Positions 7,534 to 15,219 of a stretch of DNA of 52,853 nt are shown piece by piece (position 1 is the stretch's first letter; every line of letters starts with the position of its first letter). Made by a program: the position numbers and the translations under genes. Source of the DNA: a virus. The DNA lies in IMG/VR virus record IMGVR_UViG_3300032722_000027, positions 1-52,853 of that record. One strand, written 5' to 3'. A model generated the notes under the pieces. The model did not search any database, was not told the origin of the DNA, and was given only the letters and a program-made list of their open reading frames with translations.

Positions 7534-7778
7534 AACCCATCTACCACAAGTGCGGCCGCTGCCACGGCACCGGCAGAATTCAACTCACGGGCATCTGGCT
7601 CGACACGCTGGCGCTGCTGCGCAATATCAAGGGACCGCTCAGCGGCGCCGATCTGGCGCGCCTTATGGGCTGCAAGAATGAGGCGATGTGCAACCGCCTG
7701 GTGGCGCTGGAGCAAATGGGGCTGTCGCGTAGCAGGCCCTATGGGCGCGTCAGGCTTTGGATGGCGGTGACGTTATGA
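7530..7778 (+). CDS. Zinc-finger plus winged-helix-like protein (82 aa)
   Basis: Begins MKPIYHKCGRCHGTGRIQL, half of a DnaJ-like CxxCxGxG zinc module. Residues ~25-70 then read as a winged helix (LDTLALLRNIKGPLSGADLA, MGCKNEAMCNRLVALEQMGL, SRSRPYGRVRLW). A DNA-binding or small regulatory role is inferred. It is coupled on both sides by ATGA overlaps and immediately precedes the resolvase gene. Confidence 0.65.
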   Translation: MKPIYHKCGRCHGTGRIQLTGIWLDTLALLRNIKGPLSGADLARLMGCKNEAMCNRLVALEQMGLSRSRPYGRVRLWMAVTL

Positions 7779-8497
7779 CCACCACCATGTCAACCCTGCC
7801 TCCATCGGTTCGCGAGTTCATTGAACGCCGCGGTCTGGCCACACCCCGTAAAGTGGCAAATTTGGCCCCGTCCCGGCCCGTGGTGAAGCCGGTAGCCGTC
7901 GAGGCTGCAACACCAACCGACCCCGGCGCCGTCATTGACATCTTTGTGCCCGGCATCGCGCAACCGGGTGGATCAAAAACCGCCACCGTCATTCGCCGAA
8001 AGGGTGGCGCCATCGTGATGGTCAACGGCCGCCCGCTGGTCACGACGCGCGACGCCTGCAAGAAAAACCCTGAGTGGAAGCAGACTGTGGCGTTCTTCGC
8101 GCGGAAGCAATACGCTGGCGACCCGCTGGATTGCCCCCTGTCAGTGCGGTTCATTTTTACCATGCCGCGGCCCAAGGGGCATTACGGGTCGGGCCGCAAC
8201 ATGGGCGTTCTCAAAGCATCGGCACCGCAGTACCACACCAGCAAGCCGGACGCGCTCAAGCTGGCGCGCAGCACCGAGGACGCTTGCACGGGCATTTTGT
8301 GGCGCGACGACTGCCTGACGGTGGACATTCGATCTCGTAAGATTTACGGTGAAAATCCCGGCGTAAGGATTGTTGTGCAAAAGTTGGGCGGTATAATTGA
8401 TGCACATGAGTTAATGCGCGCAGCAACGAACGCGCATCAGGAATTGGATCGGCTGTTGAAGTTGGCGGGCGAAATGCAGAACAAAACGCAGCCTTGA
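7775..8497 (+). CDS. rusA: RusA-family Holliday junction resolvase
   Basis: 240 residues. The C-terminal ~120 match RusA: FTMPRPKGHYG (128-138), HTSKPDALKLARSTEDACTG (154-173), the paired acidic residues WRDDC (176-180) and SRKIYG (187-192). The Asp residues near 159, 169 and 178-179 are the expected metal ligands, with a conserved basic Lys at 189. RusA resolves four-way junctions produced by recombination or replication. The ~50-residue N-terminal extension is atypical and may be a linker. Start chosen at 7775 (ATGA coupling). It ends the early recombination set begun by YqaJ. Confidence 0.88.
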   Translation: MTTTMSTLPPSVREFIERRGLATPRKVANLAPSRPVVKPVAVEAATPTDPGAVIDIFVPGIAQPGGSKTATVIRRKGGAIVMVNGRPLVTTRDACKKNPEWKQTVAFFARKQYAGDPLDCPLSVRFIFTMPRPKGHYGSGRNMGVLKASAPQYHTSKPDALKLARSTEDACTGILWRDDCLTVDIRSRKIYGENPGVRIVVQKLGGIIDAHELMRAATNAHQELDRLLKLAGEMQNKTQP

Positions 8498-8554
8498 CGG
8501 CACCGCCAGCCCCCGGGCATGATAAGTTCACAAATCCGAGAAAGGAGCAACCCT

Positions 8555-9163
8555 ATGCGTACCGTTTCCATTTATGTGCGAGCGTGGCTTTGTTTCGCAA
8601 CGCTGGCCATCATCATTGTTGGCGCCGCCTGCCTTGCCGCTGACGCCGCGCCAGATGCCCCCAAGAGCCCCGCGGCCGTTCAAGCCATGGCAACCCATGA
8701 TGGCGCCCTCAAGCGGGCCAAGGAAGCCTATGATGCTGCCGTGGCGGCTGCTGACCGCAAGTACCTGTCGGACCTGCAGGCGGCATTAAAGATTGCCAGC
8801 AGCAACGGCGCCACCGACGAAGTGGTGCGGATCTTCAGCCAGATCAAGGCGGCGCAGCCGAATGCCGCCAATGACGCAGCCAACGAGCAGGCCCTGCGCG
8901 AGCAAGTCCTCGGCTGCCGGCGGTTCGTCTATGCGCTCCGTGGCTCCGGAAGTAAAGAGTTGGAACTCCTACGGGACGGCAGGCTCGGTAATGGCGTTGG
9001 TGGCTGGGAAAAGAGTTGGAGCGTACAAACCAAAGACGGCCGCGCCGTCCTGGTGCTTGACGGCGAGCGCGGCCCGGCAACGCTCGTTCCCGTCGGCGGC
9101 GCGTTCAAGGGCACGTTTGATCATGGCGCCAGCGCCGAGATCACCCTCACGCCAAAGCGCTAG
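8555..9163 (+). CDS. Secreted coiled-coil protein with Planctomycetota-style motif
   Basis: 202 residues from the ATG preceded by AAAGGAG. A signal peptide is clear: short basic start, hydrophobic core LCFATLAIIIVGAACLA, and cleavage likely near AADAAPDA (~25-32). Residues ~45-90 hold a helical pair, AYDAAVAAADRKYLSDLQAA and ASSNGATDEVVRIFSQIKAA, a layout I associate with exported proteins of Planctomycetota. The C-terminal ~75 residues are beta-rich with a W-x8-W spacing (DGRLGNGVGGWEKSW). It is convergent with, and overlaps by 17 bases, the large glycan protein. A periplasmic or surface role is inferred. Confidence 0.7.
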   Translation: MRTVSIYVRAWLCFATLAIIIVGAACLAADAAPDAPKSPAAVQAMATHDGALKRAKEAYDAAVAAADRKYLSDLQAALKIASSNGATDEVVRIFSQIKAAQPNAANDAANEQALREQVLGCRRFVYALRGSGSKELELLRDGRLGNGVGGWEKSWSVQTKDGRAVLVLDGERGPATLVPVGGAFKGTFDHGASAEITLTPKR

Positions 9164-12161
9164 CGCCAAGTCCTGGCAAATGCCGCGCGTTAAACCCATC
9201 GATAATTTTCCGCATGCTGGTATCCGGCAAGGGCACCACGCGGCGGCGGCTCATGTCGGGCAGTCCGATGTTCGAGAGGTAATGCCCGTATTGCGCGTAG
9301 TTGATGCCGAACCGCGGATCCTCGGGCCATTTGGCCGCGAACCGCGCCCGGGCCACGCCATAAGGAAGGGCCTTTACCGTTCCTCCATGAACGCTCCCCG
9401 ACAAGGGATTCATCTGCCGGAAACGCCAATAATGCAGGCCCGCGACCATCACGCGCATCGCGTAATCATCATCCTCGCACCAGGCCGGGGAGAATGCCTC
9501 GTCAAAAAGTCCGACGCGTTGATAGGTCTCCGGGCGGTGCATGTGGATGTCGAAGGCGCTGCCCGACAAAAATAAATGGATGTCCGGCCGTTCCACCAGC
9601 AGCCGGCGCGCGGCCTCAATTCGATAGGTGTCCCATTTGATGTCATCGCCCAGGATGATCAGCCCGTCAAACTTGTCCCGCTCAAAGGCCCTTTGCAGGA
9701 AAAAGTTCCACGCGGCCGACACTCCGACATTAGCCTCCGCCGTAACGATCTCGACGCCGGGCCCGGCCGGTAGCCGTATGTTCTGGCGGCCGTTGTCCAG
9801 AATCAGCAGCCGGTCCCCGGGGCGCAGGTTGGCCGCCATCTGGGCATAGTTGGCGTTGAGCAAATCCGCGCGGCTCAGCGTGGCCGTCGCCACCATGATG
9901 CGGGGCGGCTCGGAAATGTGGATCGGCTCCACAGACTCTACCGGTGACATCTGAGCCAACAGTGTGGGTAACTCAAACGGAATCGCCACGCAGGCGACAT
10001 CATTCTGGCCCCCCGTAACAGTCACGCGGGTACCGTCGATAACCATGCCATTGATAAATATGCACCCCGGCCGCTTATTGGGGCAGCGCCCCGGCGCGTG
10101 GGCGGGCGTCATCACCGGCGCCGCGGAGATCTTCAAAATGCGGAACGGGAATCGCCCCTCAAACACGTAAAAGCCGGTGTGGTAGCCGCCGTTGCCCTTT
10201 GTATAGGTGTGGAACGTCCCCAGAAAGTCGCCATCGGCCATGCGCACCGGCGGCGCGCTCAGACGCAATTCGTATCGAAATGCCGTGGACCATCCCGCTG
10301 GCCATTTCCAGTCGTTTTCGGCCACAAGGTGAACTTTATCGCCGCGCACCTCCAAGATACGGTGGGGCTGCATCCATTGAATGAAATAAAGCCGGCCGTC
10401 CGAGGAAAACGGCACCCAGTTCTTTTCGTGAACCAACTCGTAAAGCGGATCATCTTCAATCTTGTTAAAATGGGCCACCGGCACCACCGACTGAAAATCG
10501 GAAGATAGCCTCCACAACTTGATGCGTTCGGTGGAAAATCCATTCTCCCAGCAACTCGTGGACATGTACACATCGCCGTTGTGCGCCACCAATCGCGGAT
10601 CGTCGTTGCGCTCAAGGCCGAGCACCCGCCAGGAATCGCGGCTTGCCCCCAAGGCCCCGTTAAGATCGATTGCCGCAATGGGGTTCCTGCGGTTGAGTCC
10701 CGAGCGGTAAGCACCTATAAGCCTGTCCGGGCCCAGGCGCAGCACGGCCATGTTGTAGGGGGCATCCTCTGGCAGGGCTATTTTTGTGATGGCAATATCG
10801 GCAACCCGTTCCGCCGTGTTCACCAATGCAGGAAGCGTCGGTTTTGCCACCTCCGGGGCCTTAGGCTTTTCCTGTGTGTACAGGCCCGACGTGCGTTCCC
10901 TGGCCACGTCGATGTTACCAAACTCGGCCCTGGCCAGGGCGATCGCGTTCTCATATTTAAGGAAGGGGAACGCCTTAAGCTTGCTTTCAGGGTTGCAATT
11001 GAACACCTGCAGGCCTTGGCGCTCGAGGTATGGCCGTAGGTCCGTGAATCGCCGGTTGATCACCGGGTAGCTCGCGTTATTGCCGCGGACGCTGGAATCG
11101 CTGGGCTTGTGGTCAAAGTGGTATCCATAGTCGGCTGACATGGTGAAATCCACTCCCAACAGGAAAATACGGCGGATGCCCAACTCGTACAGGATCCGGA
11201 CGGCTGCGAACATGACCGATCGGCCCGCTTCCCCATCGGTGCCCCACCAGATGGCTGGCGACGTGAGAAAGTTGGTAACAGGGGTCGCGGATCCTTTCGG
11301 TCCCAAGTCCCGGTCATAGGCCAGCAGGTTGGGACTGTCCTGGATGCGCTGGTCAGTCCACTCCCACTTATCGCTGTCGAAAAGCCGCTGCCCCAGCAGG
11401 CCCCGCGGGCTGAACTTCATGATCAGGGGGTCGAGGTAAATCGACCGGATGAAATGATCCGACTGGTCAACGTGGGTGGCGATGTTGGGCCGGAAGGTCC
11501 GCACGCTGTTGTTCACACCCATCGTGAGGATGCCCGGCTGTCGCAGCAGATTGTGGTCCAGCTTTTTGAATGAAGGACCGCCGCAGATCAGGAAGGCGCT
11601 ACGGCCGCGGTACAGCCCCTGTATCTGGACCGTTCGGCCATCAGGATGGTAAAGCGGCATGGGGCCAGCGGCCTTCGCCGGCGGGGCTCCGAATTTTCCC
11701 TTCGGGCAGGTGTTCTCCGCGGCGCGGTCCACACAGGGCCGATGGTCGATGCAATTGCGCCGGTCCCGGTGGTCACAATCGTAGCAGAGCAGCCGGTTGG
11801 CCTGTTCTCGGTCTGAAAGTTGGTCGGCTGGAGGCGGCGCCGGTACGGACCCCAAGGCGCTGAATTTGCCCATGGGGCAGAGCCCCTCGATAAGATGCAC
11901 GCGATGGGCGCCGTTGCAGTTGACGCAGCGCCGGCAGTGCGCGTGATCGTCAGCGAACCGCCGTTCGCCTAAATGCTCACAGGCCCCGCAGATGGCCATA
12001 ACTTCCGCCACCCGCCGAGCCTTTACTGCCGGGTCGGTCTGCCATGGAGACGGTGCGGGGCGGTACGGTTGCTTTGGGGGAATCGGCACGCCGGGGCCAT
12101 AGGTCACCTGTTCGGGTGTCCCGTAGGTTGGCGCATCTCCAAAATGGTGGATCATCTTCAT
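9147..12161 (-). CDS. Multi-domain glycan protein: Cys-rich / DUF115-like / GH130-like propeller / GT2-like
   Basis: 1004 residues in one uninterrupted frame. Residues 55-155 contain two Cys/His-rich units, each closing in CPxGKF. Residues ~172-405 resemble a DUF115/MAF-type nucleotide-sugar domain: GRSAFLICGGPSF (186-198), GILTMGVNN (210-218), HVDQSDHFI, GIRRIFLLGVDFT (328-340). Residues ~470-735 look like a five-bladed GH130/GH43-type propeller (GLERNDDPRLV at 515-525, GFYVFEG, MVIDGTRVTV). Residues ~754-965 are GT2-like: MVATATLSRADLL, GDD-x3-D at 838-844 as a DxD equivalent, and FDEAFSP-x3-CEDDDYAMRV (886-904) as the ED motif. It is the last gene of the structural operon, coupled by ATGA to the Ser-rich protein. 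A role in building or trimming glycans on the virion or host surface is inferred. Confidence 0.75.
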   Translation of the reverse strand: MKMIHHFGDAPTYGTPEQVTYGPGVPIPPKQPYRPAPSPWQTDPAVKARRVAEVMAICGACEHLGERRFADDHAHCRRCVNCNGAHRVHLIEGLCPMGKFSALGSVPAPPPADQLSDREQANRLLCYDCDHRDRRNCIDHRPCVDRAAENTCPKGKFGAPPAKAAGPMPLYHPDGRTVQIQGLYRGRSAFLICGGPSFKKLDHNLLRQPGILTMGVNNSVRTFRPNIATHVDQSDHFIRSIYLDPLIMKFSPRGLLGQRLFDSDKWEWTDQRIQDSPNLLAYDRDLGPKGSATPVTNFLTSPAIWWGTDGEAGRSVMFAAVRILYELGIRRIFLLGVDFTMSADYGYHFDHKPSDSSVRGNNASYPVINRRFTDLRPYLERQGLQVFNCNPESKLKAFPFLKYENAIALARAEFGNIDVARERTSGLYTQEKPKAPEVAKPTLPALVNTAERVADIAITKIALPEDAPYNMAVLRLGPDRLIGAYRSGLNRRNPIAAIDLNGALGASRDSWRVLGLERNDDPRLVAHNGDVYMSTSCWENGFSTERIKLWRLSSDFQSVVPVAHFNKIEDDPLYELVHEKNWVPFSSDGRLYFIQWMQPHRILEVRGDKVHLVAENDWKWPAGWSTAFRYELRLSAPPVRMADGDFLGTFHTYTKGNGGYHTGFYVFEGRFPFRILKISAAPVMTPAHAPGRCPNKRPGCIFINGMVIDGTRVTVTGGQNDVACVAIPFELPTLLAQMSPVESVEPIHISEPPRIMVATATLSRADLLNANYAQMAANLRPGDRLLILDNGRQNIRLPAGPGVEIVTAEANVGVSAAWNFFLQRAFERDKFDGLIILGDDIKWDTYRIEAARRLLVERPDIHLFLSGSAFDIHMHRPETYQRVGLFDEAFSPAWCEDDDYAMRVMVAGLHYWRFRQMNPLSGSVHGGTVKALPYGVARARFAAKWPEDPRFGINYAQYGHYLSNIGLPDMSRRRVVPLPDTSMRKIIDGFNARHLPGLGASALA

Positions 12162-12847
12162 GTCAGAACGAGCGTCCCGGTTTGGTACGAAAACCCATAT
12201 CCCGCGAAACCGCAGAGTGAGTTGGTGAAGGTGTCATAATGGGCCCACGTCCAGGCGCTCGATGGGCTCGATGTCGAGGACGTGATCCATGACAGCCCGG
12301 AGAGTCGCCACCGGCAGGACGGTAAATCCAACCCAATGGTGATGGCTATCGTCTGGTCAATCTCCTGACAGGATGACCCGTCAGTGTTTTTCGTAGAGTT
12401 GTGCACGGAAATGCTGCCCTCGTACTGGCACAAGGCGGCATTCCATGTCAAAGTTGCTGTCGCGTTGAGGGTCTGGTGGTTGTACAGCAGGTAGGGTCCG
12501 CCAACCGCTATCGCAAAGGAAATGTCTTGCGTCCATGCCGTCATTTGAATCGTCGCTGGGGGGCTCGATGGACATGTGCATGGCCCGCTACTCTGGTGAC
12601 TGCTGATATGCTGAGAGCTTTGATGCTGGCTCGATGGAAGGTGCTGCGAACTCCCGACGTGTCCAGAGCTTTGATGCTGGCTCGATACGTGGTGCTGAGA
12701 ACTCGCTTGTTGGCTGCTGCCGCTCTGAATGCTCTGCTGGCTGCTGTGGGGATGACTGCTCTGGTGGCTATGCACGCTCGATTGGTGGGAATGGGCCGAG
12801 GATTCCGTCACGGACGAATAGGATTTAGAACTACCAAGGTCGGTCAT
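12158..12847 (-). CDS. Ser/His/Gln-rich virion-associated protein
   Basis: 229 residues. Residues ~5-90 are low complexity, built from SSxHQSS and SSQHxSS units, ending at a CTCPSSPP motif. From ~95 a beta-rich domain with several Cys and Trp follows (MTAWTQDISFAIAVGGPYLL and later CRWRLSGLSWITSSTSS). The context, between tail-region genes and the glycosyltransferase-containing protein, suggests a displayed tail appendage in which the Ser-rich stalk could be a linker or glycosylation substrate. Coupled on both sides by ATGA. Ribosome site AAAAGG. Confidence 0.65.
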   Translation of the reverse strand: MTDLGSSKSYSSVTESSAHSHQSSVHSHQSSHPHSSQQSIQSGSSQQASSQHHVSSQHQSSGHVGSSQHLPSSQHQSSQHISSHQSSGPCTCPSSPPATIQMTAWTQDISFAIAVGGPYLLYNHQTLNATATLTWNAALCQYEGSISVHNSTKNTDGSSCQEIDQTIAITIGLDLPSCRWRLSGLSWITSSTSSPSSAWTWAHYDTFTNSLCGFAGYGFSYQTGTLVLT

Positions 12848-14337
12848 ACCTTTTCCCCTGGGTACGCGCTGCGGATGAAAGCTTCATTGGCTGCAAACTG
12901 TTCCGGCGTTCTGCTCGGGAACCGCAAATCAGAGAAGCCCTTGCGGATGCCCGTCAAGCGCAGCGTCAGCGTCAATCGCCGTTTGGCTTGGCGCCCAAAC
13001 CGGACATGCACCTTGCCGCCCTTCACCACGGCGCCCACTGCCACCGGGCAATCTGCCACAGCGCCGCACACTTGCACGCTGCCGGGTTCGCATACCTCAA
13101 CGAACCGCGGATCGATGGTGATCCGGCAATTCTTCTGCGGAATCTGCACGGTCAGCACGTCATCGAACCGCACTTCCGGCGATTCCGCGATGAACAAGGC
13201 CGCATACCCGGTCTTACTCCAAGTGGCCGGCACGATGGCCGTAGACTTGGAACTCTGTTCACTCGGGGCATGCGATTGATGCGACGGCTGGCTCTGTTGC
13301 GAGTGCTGAGACGATGGGCCGCTGCTTTGCTCGCTACTCTGCTCGCTGCTTTGCTCCGAAGATTGCTCGGAACTTTGCTGGCTGCTCTGCTGAGAACTTT
13401 GTTGACTGCTCAATTCGCCCCGGCAGCGATGGCCAGTATCGGTTTCGTCCATGTAGGCGGTGTACCAGCGAATCATGGGCGGCGTTCCGCTGTCGCAAAT
13501 TGGCCAGACCGGAACGATGGTTCCCGGACGCACGAAATGCGTCTGCTGATTTTCTTCCGCCATGTTGGTGACCGGCACGATGAAATCGCGCAACGGCGGC
13601 GGTGATGTCGTATCGTCGCCCGGGCAGTAGTGCGGGACTTTCGGGGCGTTGATGAATTTCAGCGGACTTTTGGCGTTGCCGTCACTGTTGGAAACCAGCA
13701 GCATCTGGCCCCAATATTGGTTGGTAATGAAGTCCGGATCGGCACTGCACCCGCAAGGACCACAGCATACCACCCTCGCAAACATGGCCGGTATGGTGTG
13801 CTGGAATACCCAATGCAGAACGGCCGTGCCATCGGCGTTGCGGGAAGCCATCTGGCGCACGAACACGTACTGGCTGCCATCGGTGCGCAACAGGTGCGTG
13901 CCCATGGGTTGCGGGTCGTTGTCGCCCGGCGTTGAGGACTTCACGGCCAGCGGGCCGGTCAATTCGTCAATGTTGGTGGCGGTGAAGATCTTGGCTTCGG
14001 TATCGGTTTCCTTTTCCGCGTTGGCCATCGAAGTGCAAAGATCGTCCTTTTCCTGATGCAAAAATGCGAACTTGAACCAGTACCGCGGGTCGGCATAATC
14101 CGGCTCGCTATTAGGGCCTTGGCGCAACAGCACCGCCAGCTTCCAAGGGAACGGCGAAACTTCTTTTGGCCGTGATACCGATGATCCGCCGCCCTGTATC
14201 GACTCGACAAGCTGACCCGGGCCGCCCATCGTGGGCAGGTATGCATTTGTGCGGTCAACATGCTTGGCCAGCATGTCGGCCAGCGCGTCAAACTCTGGCA
14301 CGTTGGAAATGGGGGTTGGAATATTGGGGAGGGCCAT
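12844..14337 (-). CDS. Tail-region structural protein with SSEQ/SSQ linker
   Basis: 497 residues from the ATG (MALPNIPTPISNVPEF); a TTG 15 bases upstream is a weaker choice. Residues ~1-300 form a globular domain with a CCGPCGCS cluster near 195-202. Residues ~305-370 are a repetitive SSQQ/SSEQ stalk. The last ~125 residues are beta-rich (VRFDDVLTVQIPQKNCRITI, then GGKVHVRFGRQAKRRLTL). The two-domain architecture with a flexible stalk fits a tail-tip or appendage protein downstream of the tape measure. Function is not recognised from the sequence alone. Confidence 0.65.
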   Translation of the reverse strand: MALPNIPTPISNVPEFDALADMLAKHVDRTNAYLPTMGGPGQLVESIQGGGSSVSRPKEVSPFPWKLAVLLRQGPNSEPDYADPRYWFKFAFLHQEKDDLCTSMANAEKETDTEAKIFTATNIDELTGPLAVKSSTPGDNDPQPMGTHLLRTDGSQYVFVRQMASRNADGTAVLHWVFQHTIPAMFARVVCCGPCGCSADPDFITNQYWGQMLLVSNSDGNAKSPLKFINAPKVPHYCPGDDTTSPPPLRDFIVPVTNMAEENQQTHFVRPGTIVPVWPICDSGTPPMIRWYTAYMDETDTGHRCRGELSSQQSSQQSSQQSSEQSSEQSSEQSSEQSSGPSSQHSQQSQPSHQSHAPSEQSSKSTAIVPATWSKTGYAALFIAESPEVRFDDVLTVQIPQKNCRITIDPRFVEVCEPGSVQVCGAVADCPVAVGAVVKGGKVHVRFGRQAKRRLTLTLRLTGIRKGFSDLRFPSRTPEQFAANEAFIRSAYPGEKV

Positions 14338-14348
14338 GACGTATCCGA

Positions 14349-15218
14349 TCAATTCATGACGGGCGGGATCATGCCGTAATTTTTAACCCCTGGCTCGATG
14401 CCGGGGAACACAACGGAGAAATCCACTTCAAGGGCGGAACGGATGCGCACCCAGCCATTGCCACCAAAACGCGAGCCATCGACCACCACATCCGCCGCCA
14501 CCTTGTAGGGTATGATGCCATCCTCATCCTTGTAGAATACATACTCGTCGTGCGTTTCAGGGCGGTAGTGAATCGTGTACTGGTTGTCGTACCACACATT
14601 GTCATGGCTGGAACCCGTTACGGGCAGGATCATAAGCGTGCGCGGTGCGTAGCCGCGCCACTGGAACTTATTTACGCATCCGGCGAAGTTGAGGTTGAAG
14701 AACTCCGGGTCAAGGATTTCGAGGAAGCGGTATCCAACCGTGCCGCTCAGGATGGTACGGTGGAAGATGCCGCCTTGGCGCAATGCGGTGCCGGTCGTGG
14801 TGAACGTACCCTTGTCGTTCGGGTCCGAAGTCCACGTCACGTCGCCATCAGGCGAGTAGACCAGCGACATTGGATTGCCCTTGCCGTTGGTGCACCACTC
14901 GATCTGCCGCAACGATCCGCCCACGGTTTTCAGGTACGCTGATGGGTACAACTTCCATTGGTATTTGATGATGACGTTCATAACGTCATAGGCTGGATCT
15001 GACGTACTGCGCTCAACCACCACGCCTTTAAAAGTTGGGTCAGGATACGGCTCAAGCATAGAAGGCACGCCCGGTGCATTCATAGCAGCAATTTGGCGTG
15101 ATTCCGGGGGCACATCATGCAAGCCGGAAACCTCAAAAATTCGGTAAATGTTCGACTCTGTTAAATTGGCATCGGCTCGGCTAGGGCGAATTAAATCTGG
15201 TTTTACCACAATGGCCAT
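14349..15218 (-). CDS. Tail-region structural protein (289 aa)
   Basis: Start taken at MAIVVKPDLIRPSRAD, one base after the tape-measure stop, with GAGG upstream. Beta-strand-rich throughout, with aromatic/Gly patterns such as FNLNFAGCVNKFQWRGYAPR, KDEDGIIPYKVAADVVVDGS and GNGWVRIRSALEVDFSVVFP. Its place directly downstream of the tape measure corresponds to distal-tail/tail-tip genes in siphoviruses. The family is not recognised. Confidence 0.65.
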   Translation of the reverse strand: MAIVVKPDLIRPSRADANLTESNIYRIFEVSGLHDVPPESRQIAAMNAPGVPSMLEPYPDPTFKGVVVERSTSDPAYDVMNVIIKYQWKLYPSAYLKTVGGSLRQIEWCTNGKGNPMSLVYSPDGDVTWTSDPNDKGTFTTTGTALRQGGIFHRTILSGTVGYRFLEILDPEFFNLNFAGCVNKFQWRGYAPRTLMILPVTGSSHDNVWYDNQYTIHYRPETHDEYVFYKDEDGIIPYKVAADVVVDGSRFGGNGWVRIRSALEVDFSVVFPGIEPGVKNYGMIPPVMN

Positions 15219-15219
15219 A

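Noticed and set aside
10098-11070. Plus-strand frames inside the 1004-aa glycan gene
   Set aside because: They are shadows of an uninterrupted frame whose domains have recognisable motifs.
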